Origin: Paucidesulfovibrio sp050251775
Lineage (GTDB): Bacteria > Desulfobacterota > Desulfovibrionia > Desulfovibrionales > Desulfovibrionaceae
NCBI GenBank assembly: GCA_050251775.1
Contig: JBFWMD010000022.1
Coordinates: 1 to 50,635, forward strand
Direction: 5' to 3'
DNA length: 50,635 nucleotides
Part shown: piece after piece, positions 7,518 through 23,262 of the stretch
Position numbering within the stretch: the first letter of the stretch is position 1
Layout of the letters: every line of letters starts with the position of its first letter
The notes under the pieces: model-generated
Told to the model about the DNA's origin: nothing
Databases searched by the model: none
The model's input: the letters and a program-made list of their open reading frames with translations, nothing else
Made by a program: the position numbers and the translations under genes

Positions 7518-8348
7518 CTACTTCTGTCCGCGACGCTTGACGATAAGCTTGCTGGAAGCCTTCTTCTTGCTTCTGGTCCGATAGCCCTTGGTGGGCATGC
7601 CCCACGGGGAGCAGGGATGCCGTCCACCCGAGCTGCGGCCTTCGCCACCGCCAAGCGGGTGATCCACAGGGTTCATGGCCACGCCGCGCACCTTGGGACG
7701 GCGGCCGAGCCAGCGATTACGGCCCGCCTTACCCAGGGAGATTTTTTCATGCTGGATGTTGCCGACCTGACCGACAGTGGCGGTACAGGTCACGAGCACC
7801 TTGCGGATTTCGCCGGAGGGCATGCGCAGGAGCGCATACTTGCCTTCCTTGGCGATCAGCTGGGCGTAGGTCCCGGCGGCGCGGCAGAACTGGCCGCCCT
7901 TTCCGGGGTGCAACTCCACGTTGTGAATGATCGTGCCCACGGGAATCTTGCTGATGTACAGCGCGTTACCGGGCTTGATATCGGCGTCGTCGCCAGCGGT
8001 GACCACGTCACCGGGCTTGAGGTTCACCGGAGCCAGGATGTAGCGCTTCTCACCATCGGCATAGTTCAGAAGAGCGATGCGGGCGGAACGGTTCGGATCA
8101 TACTCAATGGCGGCGACCGTGGCGGGAATGTCCCGCTTGTCGCGCTTGAAGTCGATGATCCGGTAGAGCCGCTTGTGGCCACCGCCGCGACGGCGGGAGG
8201 TCACGCGACCATTGTTGTTCCGTCCGGCCTTCTTGGGCAGGCCTTCGGTGAGTGACTTTTCCGGCCGATCCTTGGTGATCTCCTCGAAGGTGGAGATGGT
8301 CTGGAAACGGCGTCCCGGAGAGGTCGGTTTAAGAGAACGGGTAGCCAT
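7518..8348 (-). CDS. rplB: 50S ribosomal protein L2 (uL2)
   Basis: L2 is essential for peptidyl-transferase activity and subunit joining. The 276-residue product carries RNNNGRVTSRRRGGGHKRLYR (about residues 46-66) and the C-terminal signature segment RGVAMNPVDHPLGGGEGRSSGG, including the functionally critical His of the MNPVDHP motif. Length is within two or three residues of the norm. It starts three bases after the rplW stop. Confidence 0.98.
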   Translation of the reverse strand: MATRSLKPTSPGRRFQTISTFEEITKDRPEKSLTEGLPKKAGRNNNGRVTSRRRGGGHKRLYRIIDFKRDKRDIPATVAAIEYDPNRSARIALLNYADGEKRYILAPVNLKPGDVVTAGDDADIKPGNALYISKIPVGTIIHNVELHPGKGGQFCRAAGTYAQLIAKEGKYALLRMPSGEIRKVLVTCTATVGQVGNIQHEKISLGKAGRNRWLGRRPKVRGVAMNPVDHPLGGGEGRSSGGRHPCSPWGMPTKGYRTRSKKKASSKLIVKRRGQK

Positions 8349-8351
8349 TCG

Positions 8352-8642
8352 TTACACTCCTTCGAACAGATCGATCTTGCTGCCGGGGGCGAGCTTGACG
8401 TAGGCCTTCTTGTGTCCGGCGATACGCCCGACCTGGCGGCCAAAACGCTGGCGCTCCCTGGGTTTCCGGTTGACGATGTTGACGGCTTCGACTTTCACGT
8501 CAAAGGCCTTCTCCACCGCTCTTTTGACCGCGATCTTGTTGGCGGACGGATGCACGTAGAAAACTACGCTGTTCGTCGCTTCCTTGGCCATGGTGGCCTT
8601 TTCGGAGATCAGCGGCTTGAGAAGAATCTGGGTGTAGTCCAT
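8352..8642 (-). CDS. rplW: 50S ribosomal protein L23 (uL23)
   Basis: L23 is at the tunnel exit and docks trigger factor, SRP and SecYEG. The 96-residue product begins MDYTQILLKPLISEKATMAKE, the conserved L23 start, and ends with KKAYVKLAPGSKIDLFEGV, preceded by the basic loop NRKPRERQRFGRQVGRIAGH. It sits two bases from rplD and three from rplB, so translation is closely coupled. Confidence 0.97.
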   Translation of the reverse strand: MDYTQILLKPLISEKATMAKEATNSVVFYVHPSANKIAVKRAVEKAFDVKVEAVNIVNRKPRERQRFGRQVGRIAGHKKAYVKLAPGSKIDLFEGV

Positions 8643-8644
8643 GA

Positions 8645-9265
8645 TTATTTCAGCCTTTCCTGGATGTGCGCGGCCGCGCCCTCAAGAAGGATCAGAGAGG
8701 GAAAACGGAGCACATCGTAAACATTGAGCTTATCGGCCTCAACCACCTTAATTCCCGGCAAGTTCCGGGCAGAAAGGACGAGATTAGTATCAGCATCCTT
8801 GGCAACAATCAAGGCTTTTTCGAGACCAAGGCCGGTCGCCACCTGGACGAAGCCCTTGGTTTTGATCTCAGGCAGGTCGATCTTGTTGATCACCTTGAGA
8901 CCTTCCTCGGAAAGCCGCGAAGACAGAGCCATCTTCAGAGCGAGGCTCCGGATTTTCTTATTGACCTTGAAGTCGTAGCTCCGGGGCTGGGGGCCGAAGG
9001 TGATGCCGCCGCCGCGCCACAGAGGCGAGCGGGTGCTGCCCGCGCGAGCGCGGCCCGTACCCTTCTGACGCCAGGGCTTTTTGCCGCCGCCGCGCTTCAG
9101 GCCGCGGCTCTTGGTGGCATGCGTTCCGGCCCGTCCGGCAGCGCGGAAGGCCCGCACCACGAGATGAAGGATTTCAGGCTTGACCTCCACCTCAAAGACT
9201 TCAGGAGACAGCTCGATGCTGCCCACTTCCATATTATTCTGGTCGTACACGTTCACTTTGGCCAT
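8645..9265 (-). CDS. rplD: 50S ribosomal protein L4 (uL4)
   Basis: L4 lines the exit tunnel and in E. coli represses its own S10 operon. The 206-residue product contains the tunnel loop with KPWRQKGTGRARAGSTRSPLWRGGG (about residues 62-86), the diagnostic motif. The C-terminal part (YDVLRFPSLILLEGAAAHIQERLK) is normal. No obvious L4-type attenuator hairpin with a U tract is visible ahead of rpsJ, so L4 feedback on this operon is not supported by what I can see. Confidence 0.97.
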   Translation of the reverse strand: MAKVNVYDQNNMEVGSIELSPEVFEVEVKPEILHLVVRAFRAAGRAGTHATKSRGLKRGGGKKPWRQKGTGRARAGSTRSPLWRGGGITFGPQPRSYDFKVNKKIRSLALKMALSSRLSEEGLKVINKIDLPEIKTKGFVQVATGLGLEKALIVAKDADTNLVLSARNLPGIKVVEADKLNVYDVLRFPSLILLEGAAAHIQERLK

Positions 9266-9276
9266 GACGGACTCCC

Positions 9277-9909
9277 CTAGTTCTTCTTGCGGATCATCAC
9301 GAGGCCGTTGTTGGGACCAGGAATCTGTCCCTTGACCACGATGATGTTTTCTTCGGGGCGGACATCGATCACTTCCACATTGGGGAGCGTGACGTTCCGA
9401 GCGCCCATATGGCCGGGCATCTTCTTGTTCTTCCAGACGCGGCCCGGGTAGGTGCAGTTACCGATGGAACCCGGGGAACGGTGAACCTTTTCCGCGCCGT
9501 GGGACGCGCCCAGACCGGAGAAGTTCCAGCGCTTGATGACGCCCTGGAAGCCTTTTCCCTTGCTGGTTCCGGAGACCTTGACCTGGTCGCCGGCCTTGAA
9601 CATGTCCACGGTCAATTCCTGGCCGATCTCGTAATCGCCGACGTTCTCAATGCGGCACTCGACGGTGTGGCGGAAGAAACCCTTCCCGGCCTTGGCCTGA
9701 TGGCCGCGCTCGGGACGGTTGATCTTGCGCTCGGGAATCTCGTCGAAAGCCACCTGCAAGGCGTTGTATCCCTCTTTATCGTCGGACTTGATCTGCATGA
9801 TCGGACACGGCCCGGCGGCAATAACGGTCACTGGGCACACGCTGCCGTCGTCGCTGAAGATCCGGGTCATCCCGATCTTCTTTCCGAGCAATCCAAGCGT
9901 TTTGGGCAT
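9277..9909 (-). CDS. rplC: 50S ribosomal protein L3 (uL3)
   Basis: L3 is one of the two proteins that start large-subunit assembly and reaches toward the peptidyl-transferase centre. The 210-residue product begins MPKTLGLLGKKIGMTRIFSDDG and has the signature FRHTVECRIENV.. VKVSGTSKGKGFQGVIKRWNFSG and GSIGNCTYPGRVWKNKKMPGHMG. The glutamine methylated in E. coli L3 corresponds to the region around this last motif; its state cannot be told from DNA. Ribosome site GAGAGGA precedes the ATG. Confidence 0.97.
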   Translation of the reverse strand: MPKTLGLLGKKIGMTRIFSDDGSVCPVTVIAAGPCPIMQIKSDDKEGYNALQVAFDEIPERKINRPERGHQAKAGKGFFRHTVECRIENVGDYEIGQELTVDMFKAGDQVKVSGTSKGKGFQGVIKRWNFSGLGASHGAEKVHRSPGSIGNCTYPGRVWKNKKMPGHMGARNVTLPNVEVIDVRPEENIIVVKGQIPGPNNGLVMIRKKN

Positions 9910-9922
9910 GGTATCCTCTCAA

Positions 9923-10240
9923 TTAAAGCTTGATTTCCACGTCAACACCCGCAGGCAGGGACAGCTTTCCAAGCGCGTCCACAGTCTGCTGGGTGGGCTC
10001 CAGAATGTCGAGAAGGCGCTTATGAATGCGCATCTCGAACTGCTCGCGGGACTTCTTGTCCACGTGAACAGATCTCTGGACCGTGGTCCGGTGAATATCG
10101 GTGGGCAACGGAACGGGTCCGGCGATGGCCGCACCGGTATTCCGGGCGGTGTCTACGATCTCGGTGACCGCCTTGTCCAGGATACGATAATCATATGCTT
10201 TCAGTTTGATCCTGATCCGATCACTGGTCATGGTCGCCAT
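9923..10240 (-). CDS. rpsJ: 30S ribosomal protein S10 (uS10) / NusE
   Basis: S10 is a head protein of the small subunit and also the NusE antitermination factor that pairs with NusB and links to NusG. The 105-residue product contains RIRIKLKAYDYRILDKAVTEIV and GPVPLPTDIHRTTVQRSVHVDKKSREQFEMR, the family signature. Two ATGs (10240 and 10231) are possible; the first is preferred because a GGAG motif lies seven bases upstream. It heads the S10 block after a 138-base gap from fusA. Confidence 0.97.
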   Translation of the reverse strand: MATMTSDRIRIKLKAYDYRILDKAVTEIVDTARNTGAAIAGPVPLPTDIHRTTVQRSVHVDKKSREQFEMRIHKRLLDILEPTQQTVDALGKLSLPAGVDVEIKL

Positions 10241-10329
10241 AAGCGTACTCCTGAAACGTTTCTTCGTAACGCGCTCGGCCGTTTCAGTACGAGCGCGGGA
10301 TCCTTCGAATAGATAAAAACGGTCCGAAG

Positions 10330-10358
10330 GCTTACTCTCAATCTCACAGTTCTGTCAA
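10330..10358 (-). promoter_or_regulatory. Candidate promoter for the S10 block
   Basis: In the 138-base gap between fusA and rpsJ the minus strand has a perfect TTGACA (10353-10358), and 17 bases on a weak GTAAGC (10330-10335). The downstream 90 bases hold a short inverted pair CCTTCG/CGAAGG around a T-rich stretch. The -35 match is real; the -10 is poor, so this could be a minor internal promoter that boosts S10 expression or chance. Confidence 0.35.
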
Positions 10359-10378
10359 GCCCAAACCAGGAACGAGTC

Positions 10379-12451
10379 CTAGCTCTTCTTGATCAGCTCC
10401 TCGGCCAACGAGGCAGGCACCTGTTCGTAATGATCGAACTGCATGGTGAAGGTGGCCCGGCCCTGGGTCTTGGACCGCAGGTCCGTGGCGTAGCCGAACA
10501 TCATGGACAGCGGCACGTTGGCGCGAATAACCTGTGCGCCGCCGCGGGTATCCATGCCAGCCACGCGGCCACGACGACCGCTGAGGTCGCCCATGACATC
10601 ACCGAGGTAATCATCGGGAGTCACGACTTCCACGTTCATGATCGGTTCGAGCAGAACCTGCCCAGCCTTTCTGCAGGCCTCTTTGATGGCCATGGAACCC
10701 GCCACGTAGAAGGCCTGCTCCGAAGAGTCGACCTCGTGGAAAGAACCGAAGACCAACTTGGCCTTGATATCGACGACCGGATAGCCGGCCATGACGCCGT
10801 TCTTCAGGGCGTCCTGGATGCCGCGATCGACGGGGGCGATGTATTCTTTCGGGATCACGCCGCCCTTGATCTCGTCTTCGAAGAGGTAGCCCCCTTCGGA
10901 GTTGGGTTCGACCTCGAGCACAACGTGACCATACTGGCCGCGACCGCCCGACTGCTTGGCGTGCTTGACGTCAACCTTAACCGCTTTTGTAATGGTTTCG
11001 CGGTAGGCAACGCGGGGAGCGCCCACGTTTGCGTTGACGTTGAACTCGCGCAACAGGCGGTCAACAATGATCTCCAGATGCAGCTCGCCCATGCCGGCAA
11101 TGAGGGTTTGTCCGGTTTCCTCGTCGGTCTTGACGCGGAAGCTCGGGTCCTCTTTGGCCAGCTTGGCCAGACTGTCGGTAAGAACATCGCGGTCGGCCTT
11201 GGTCTTGGGCTCGATGGCCACCTCGATGACCGGTTCCGGGATGTCCAGGGACTCCAGAACCACGGGCAGCTTGGCATCGGCCAGAGTGTCGCCGGTGGCG
11301 ACGATCTTCAGGCCGACGGCCGCAACAATGTCACCCGCCCAAGCTTCCTTGACCTCATCCCGCTTGTTGGCGTGCATCTTCAGAAGACGACCAATGCGCT
11401 CTTTCTTGCCGCTGCGGGTGTTCACAACAGACTGTCCGGACTCGATGTGGCCGGAATAGATGCGCAGGAAGGTCAGATGCCCGACAAAGGGGTCGGTCAT
11501 AAGCTTGAACGCCAGAGCCGCGAGCGGCTTGTCGTCGTCGCAGGGGCAGGCGACATCCTCTCCGGTGTCGGCATGCACGCCCTTGATGGCGGCGACCTCC
11601 AGCGGAGAAGGAAGGTAATCGATAACCGCGTCGAGCAGCTGCTGCACGCCCTTGTTCTTGAAGGCGGTTCCGCAGAGCACGGGGCAGATGGTCAGCGCAA
11701 CAGTGGCCTTGCGCACGCCCTCACGCAGTTCCTCGGAGGTCAGTTCCTCACCGCCGAGATATTTTTCCATCAGGGACTCATCCTCTTCGGCCACAGCCTC
11801 GAGCAATTCGAGACGCATGGCCTCGTACATGTCCTGCATGTCGGCCGGGATGTCCGTGACGGAGTATTCCATTCCAAGGGACTCGGGCTTGTCAAAGACG
11901 ATGGCCTTGCCCTCGATGAGGTCCACCACGCCCTGGAACTCGTCCTCGGCGCCGATGGGAATCTGCAGGGGCACGGGCTTGGCGCCCAGGCGGGTCTTGA
12001 TCATCTCGACGCAGCGGAAGAAGTCCGCTCCGGTCCGGTCCATTTTGTTCACGAAAGCCATGCGGGGGACCTTGTAGCGGTCCGCCTGCCGCCAGACCGT
12101 CTCGGACTGGGGCTCCACACCGGCAACCGCGTCGAAAACCGCAATGGCGCCATCGAGTACGCGCAGGGCACGCTCCACCTCCATGGTGAAGTCAACGTGA
12201 CCCGGCGTATCGATGATGTTGATACGGTGATCGCGCCAGAAGCAGGTTGTGGCTGCGCTGGTGATCGTGATTCCACGCTCCTGTTCCTGCACCATCCAGT
12301 CCATGGTGGCTGCGCCATCATGCACCTCGCCGATCTTGTGCGAGACGCCGGTGTAGAACAGGATGCGCTCCGTGGTAGTGGTCTTACCGGCATCGATGTG
12401 AGCCATGATGCCGATATTGCGCTGCTTTTCCCTGGGAACCTGTCTGGCCAC
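10379..12451 (-). CDS. fusA: Elongation factor G
   Basis: EF-G is the GTPase that drives translocation and, with RRF, ribosome recycling. The 690-residue product has the GTPase motifs AHIDAGKTTTTER (G1, about residues 17-29), RGITITSA (G2), DTPGHVDFT (G3) and NKMDR (G4), then domains II-V including GRGQYGHV and PIMNVEVVTPDDYLGDVMGDLSGRRG. The full set of motifs and length argue for canonical FusA rather than a ribosome-protection or FusA2-like paralogue. It follows rpsG by 15 bases. No tuf gene follows it, unlike the classical str operon. Confidence 0.98.
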   Translation of the reverse strand: MARQVPREKQRNIGIMAHIDAGKTTTTERILFYTGVSHKIGEVHDGAATMDWMVQEQERGITITSAATTCFWRDHRINIIDTPGHVDFTMEVERALRVLDGAIAVFDAVAGVEPQSETVWRQADRYKVPRMAFVNKMDRTGADFFRCVEMIKTRLGAKPVPLQIPIGAEDEFQGVVDLIEGKAIVFDKPESLGMEYSVTDIPADMQDMYEAMRLELLEAVAEEDESLMEKYLGGEELTSEELREGVRKATVALTICPVLCGTAFKNKGVQQLLDAVIDYLPSPLEVAAIKGVHADTGEDVACPCDDDKPLAALAFKLMTDPFVGHLTFLRIYSGHIESGQSVVNTRSGKKERIGRLLKMHANKRDEVKEAWAGDIVAAVGLKIVATGDTLADAKLPVVLESLDIPEPVIEVAIEPKTKADRDVLTDSLAKLAKEDPSFRVKTDEETGQTLIAGMGELHLEIIVDRLLREFNVNANVGAPRVAYRETITKAVKVDVKHAKQSGGRGQYGHVVLEVEPNSEGGYLFEDEIKGGVIPKEYIAPVDRGIQDALKNGVMAGYPVVDIKAKLVFGSFHEVDSSEQAFYVAGSMAIKEACRKAGQVLLEPIMNVEVVTPDDYLGDVMGDLSGRRGRVAGMDTRGGAQVIRANVPLSMMFGYATDLRSKTQGRATFTMQFDHYEQVPASLAEELIKKS

Positions 12452-12466
12452 GATCTCTCTCCTCCG

Positions 12467-12937
12467 CTACCAGCGGTAATGGGCGAAGGCCTTGTTGGCT
12501 TCGGCCATCTTGTGTACGTCTTCCCGCTTTTTCACGGCTCCGCCACGGTTGTTGTAGGCATCGAGCAGCTCGCCGGACAGGCGGGCAACCATGCCTTTTT
12601 CGCCACGATTGCGGGCGTAGTTGATGAGCCAGCGGATGGCCAGTGCGGACTGACGCTCGGGCCGGACTTCCATGGGAACCTGATAGGTGGCGCCGCCGAC
12701 ACGACGGGACTTGACCTCGACGTGGGGCTTGGCGTTCTCCAGGGCCTTTTCAAAGGCCTTCAGGGGATCCTCGGAGGAAGCCTTGCCGAGATTCTCCAGG
12801 GCTTGGTAAAAAATTCTTTCCGCTACGCTCTTCTTTCCTTGGAGCATCAAGCGGTTGATGAAGCGGGACGCCAATCGGCTCCCGTAAATCGGGTCGGGAT
12901 TGACCTGCCTCTTCGGCGCGGGTCCTTTGCGCGGCAT
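12467..12937 (-). CDS. rpsG: 30S ribosomal protein S7 (uS7)
   Basis: S7 nucleates the small-subunit head and lies at the E site. The 156-residue product begins MPRKGPAPKRQVNPDPIYGSRL and has NRLMLQGKKSVAERIFYQAL and the signature RVGGATYQVPMEVRPERQSALAIRWL (about residues 78-103). It ends with the standard RW-type tail (FAHYRW). In E. coli S7 represses the str operon by binding the rpsL-rpsG spacer; the spacer here (12938-13050) carries a hairpin that could serve the same role. Confidence 0.97.
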   Translation of the reverse strand: MPRKGPAPKRQVNPDPIYGSRLASRFINRLMLQGKKSVAERIFYQALENLGKASSEDPLKAFEKALENAKPHVEVKSRRVGGATYQVPMEVRPERQSALAIRWLINYARNRGEKGMVARLSGELLDAYNNRGGAVKKREDVHKMAEANKAFAHYRW

Positions 12938-13035
12938 TTTTTTCTCCTTGGTTCTGGCCGGGGGGACGTTATTTCAGGACGCCGGAAACCCTACTTGGGC
13001 ATCACTCCCCGGGCATTGAATCACTCAGACCGGTC

Positions 13036-13051
13036 GGGCTGTGAACAGCCC
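13036..13051 (-). promoter_or_regulatory. Hairpin at the start of the rpsL-rpsG spacer
   Basis: Directly after the rpsL stop the minus strand reads GGGCTG-TTCA-CAGCCC, a perfect 6-bp stem with a four-base loop and no T tract, so it is not an intrinsic terminator. The 113-base spacer is unusually long for this operon. The equivalent spacer is the S7 translational-repressor site in E. coli; that function here is inference only. The hairpin could alternatively protect the upstream mRNA end. Confidence 0.45.
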
Positions 13052-13422
13052 TATTTAGGACGCTTGGCTCCGTACTTGGAACGACCCTGACGGCGATCGG
13101 AAACACCAGCGGTGTCCAGCGTACCACGCACGATGTGGTAACGGACACCGGGAAGGTCCTTCACGCGGCCGCCGCGAATCAGCACAACGGAGTGCTCCTG
13201 AAGGTTGTGGCCCTCACCGGGAATGTAGGCCGTGACTTCGATGCCGTTGGTCAGGCGCACACGGGCGACCTTACGCAACGCGGAGTTCGGCTTCTTGGGC
13301 GTCGTGGTGTACACACGGGTGCATACGCCGCGCCGCTGGGGGCATTCCTGGAGAGCCGGGGTCTTTTTCCGCTTGCCCACGGCAGTCCGGCGCTTGCGGA
13401 TCAACTGGTTGATAGTCGGCAT
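13051..13422 (-). CDS. rpsL: 30S ribosomal protein S12 (uS12)
   Basis: S12 monitors decoding at the A site. The 123-residue product begins MPTINQLIRKRRTAVGKRKKTPAL and contains TTPKKPNSALRKVARVRL (about residues 40-57) and GGRVKDLPGVRYH (about 84-96). The lysines of KKPNS and RVKDLPG, whose substitution gives streptomycin resistance elsewhere, are both present, so the protein reads as streptomycin sensitive. A strong GGAGGAGAT ribosome site precedes the ATG and a promoter lies upstream, after the rpoC terminator. Confidence 0.98.
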   Translation of the reverse strand: MPTINQLIRKRRTAVGKRKKTPALQECPQRRGVCTRVYTTTPKKPNSALRKVARVRLTNGIEVTAYIPGEGHNLQEHSVVLIRGGRVKDLPGVRYHIVRGTLDTAGVSDRRQGRSKYGAKRPK

Positions 13423-13469
13423 ATCTCCTCCAAAACGATTGTTACTGGAACCTAGTCAAAGAGACGGGG

Positions 13470-13498
13470 ATGTACGTCAAGAACCTTGGCTTTGTCAA
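13470..13498 (-). promoter_or_regulatory. Candidate promoter of the rpsL-rpsG-fusA operon
   Basis: Between the rpoC terminator and rpsL the minus strand has TTGACA (13493-13498), a 17-base spacer and GTACAT (13470-13475), a consensus -35 with a moderate -10. Transcription would begin about 40 bases before the rpsL ATG. Placement immediately after a strong terminator supports a genuine independent start for the str operon. Confidence 0.55.
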
Positions 13499-13547
13499 GG
13501 TTCAGACCCCACTTTATACCAGGGAATCCCCTGCCCGGCCCCTGCCC

Positions 13548-13574
13548 AAAAAAAGGAGAGGCCGGAGCCTCTCC
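13548..13574 (-). terminator. Intrinsic terminator of the rplKAJL-rpoBC operon
   Basis: Minus strand: stem GGAGAGGC / GCCTCTCC (8 bp, perfect) around the loop TCCG, followed directly by seven T residues. It begins 28 bases after the rpoC stop. Stem, small loop and uninterrupted T tract are all as expected for Rho-independent termination. Confidence 0.9.
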
Positions 13575-13601
13575 CATTGGTTCGAATTGTCTAGACTTTT
13601 C

Positions 13602-17756
<4,155 letters not shown>

Positions 17757-17787
17757 GGCTGCCCCTTGGGGTTATGAATTTCTAACA

Positions 17788-17809
17788 GGCCCGGCCTTTC
17801 GGCCGGGCC
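17788..17809 (-). promoter_or_regulatory. rpoB-rpoC intergenic hairpin with GNRA loop
   Basis: The spacer holds GGCCCGGCC-GAAA-GGCCGGGCC on the minus strand: a perfect 9-bp all-GC stem closed by a GAAA tetraloop. No T tract follows, so termination is unlikely; an RNA-processing, stability or ribosome-pausing element is more plausible. It sits about 25 bases after the rpoB stop and 30 before the rpoC ATG. Function is inference. Confidence 0.6.
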
Positions 17810-17834
17810 GGTTACAGTCGAATCGCCGTCCGCC

Positions 17835-21932
<4,098 letters not shown>

Positions 21933-22085
21933 TGTACCCTCGTGCGATACGTTTGGCGTTTAGGTACGGACTGCCTTGCGCAGCTCCAGCGACCCCGTTC
22001 GGGCCAGAAACCGGCGGGGAGCCGGTATTCACGGGAAATGCGGATGGTAAATTGAAACGCTAAAAAATTCTATACAGATACAGCG

Positions 22086-22125
22086 CAAAGAGCGCAACTC
22101 CCCGCAGCGGGGATTGCGCTCTTTG
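22086..22125 (-). promoter_or_regulatory. Long hairpin in the rplL-rpoB spacer
   Basis: Eighteen bases past the rplL stop the RNA can form a two-part stem: outer AAAGAGCGCAA pairing with TTGCGCTCTTT (11 bp, extendable by a C-G pair), one bulged base, then inner TCCCCG/CGGGGA with a three-base loop. The next T run comes only about 15 bases later and is preceded by AT-rich sequence, so it is an imperfect terminator at best. In E. coli this same spacer contains a partial attenuator and an RNase III site that set the ratio of L7/L12 to polymerase; the structure here fits that role by position. Confidence 0.65.
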
Positions 22126-22143
22126 GCTGTTATTTGATCCTAA

Positions 22144-22533
22144 CTACTTAACTTCAACGCTGGCGCCCGCTTCCTCAAGCTGCTTCTTGGCTTCGGCGGC
22201 GTCGTCCTTGGACACGCCTTCCTTGACCGGCTTCGGAGCTTCGTCAACCAGAGCCTTGGCTTCCTTCAGACCCAGACCGGTCAGGGCGCGGACCGCCTTG
22301 ATGACGCCGATCTTGTTGTCGCCGGCACCCGTGAGGATAACGTCGAACTCGGTCTTCTCTTCCTCTTCCGCGGCGGCATCGCCACCAGCGGCGGGCATGA
22401 CGGCCATGGCGGCCATGGGGGCGGCGGCGGAAACTCCGAACTTCTCTTCCAGTTCCTTGATGAACTCGGAGAGTTCAAGAACAGTCATGTTGGCGATAAA
22501 ATCGACAACCTGATCTTTGGTGATATCAGCCAT
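22144..22533 (-). CDS. rplL: 50S ribosomal protein L7/L12 (bL12)
   Basis: L12 forms the stalk multimers that recruit and stimulate translation GTPases. The 129-residue product has an N-terminal dimerisation helix region (QVVDFIANMTVLELSEFIKELEEKFG), an Ala-rich hinge (about residues 37-58) ending in acidic EEEEKTEF, and the C-terminal domain with GDNKIGVIKAVRALTGLGLKEAKALVDEAP, the conserved factor-contact helix. It is expressed at four or six copies per ribosome, so the structure downstream may reduce read-through into rpoB. Confidence 0.97.
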   Translation of the reverse strand: MADITKDQVVDFIANMTVLELSEFIKELEEKFGVSAAAPMAAMAVMPAAGGDAAAEEEEKTEFDVILTGAGDNKIGVIKAVRALTGLGLKEAKALVDEAPKPVKEGVSKDDAAEAKKQLEEAGASVEVK

Positions 22534-22587
22534 TTTCGTTGTCCTCCTTGGGGGGTAACCTTACTTGGTCGTGAGCACTCAGAACCG

Positions 22588-23112
22588 TTATGCCGCTTTT
22601 TCCTTCTGCTCCTTGATCGCGGTCAAGGCGTAGAGGGTGTTGCGCAGCAGGTTCGCGAACAGACCCACAAAGTTGGTCGGCACGGCATTCATGGTACCGA
22701 GGACCGACGCAAGCAGCTCGGGCTTACCGGGCAGCTTGGCGAGCTCCTTCAAGCCGTTCTCGTCAAGATAGCGCCCTTCAAGGCTACCGAATTTGACCTC
22801 GAACTTTTTGTTCTTCTTGGCAAACTCGGCCAGCGCTTTCGCCAGGGGCACGGGATCTTCGTACCCGAGGGCAACAGCGCAGTTGTCCTTGAAATGCTCA
22901 CAGAGGACCCCGTGATCGGTTTCCTTGAGAGCTAACCGGGCCAGGGTGTTCTTGACGACTTGATAATCGACGCCGGAATCGCGAAGTTCCTTGCGCAGAG
23001 CAGTGGTGTGCTCGGCGTTGAGGCCCGCGAAGCCAGTGACGACGGCAATGCTCGCCCGAGAAGCCTTCTCAGAAAGCTGCTCAATGATCTGGGCTTTTTC
23101 TTGCCTGTTCAT
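22588..23112 (-). CDS. rplJ: 50S ribosomal protein L10 (uL10)
   Basis: L10 anchors the L12 dimers to the ribosome and represses its own mRNA in many bacteria. The 174-residue product starts MNRQEKAQIIEQLSEKASRAS; a GTG two codons upstream would sit too close to the AGGAG motif, whereas the ATG at 23112 has a five-base spacing, so it is chosen. The N-terminal rRNA-binding part contains VVKNTLARLAL; the C-terminal helix (NLLRNTLYALTAIKEQKEKAA) is the L12-binding tail. Confidence 0.96.
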   Translation of the reverse strand: MNRQEKAQIIEQLSEKASRASIAVVTGFAGLNAEHTTALRKELRDSGVDYQVVKNTLARLALKETDHGVLCEHFKDNCAVALGYEDPVPLAKALAEFAKKNKKFEVKFGSLEGRYLDENGLKELAKLPGKPELLASVLGTMNAVPTNFVGLFANLLRNTLYALTAIKEQKEKAA

Positions 23113-23118
23113 CGACAC

Positions 23119-23262
23119 TCCTCATCAGTTGGCCCGGAAAGCAAGTCTAGAACTCGTCTCGGCAGGACGGATTAAGGGGCCGTGGCCCCGCCTGCTGTCT
23201 GCGACTCGCCTTCCAATTGTATATCGCGACCCGCCCCGGTCCGACCGAGGCGGGGTTGTCCC
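23119..23262 (-). promoter_or_regulatory. rplJ (L10) leader with strong hairpins
   Basis: The 144-base gap between rplA and rplJ is the site of the L10(L12)4 autoregulatory leader in many bacteria. Here the minus strand has a 10-bp stem (arms at 23230-23239 and 23245-23254, one G-T pair, loop of five) and a GGGGC/GCCCC stem at 23176-23189. No strong promoter was recognised. The stems are seen in the sequence; the L10-binding role is inferred from position. Confidence 0.55.
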
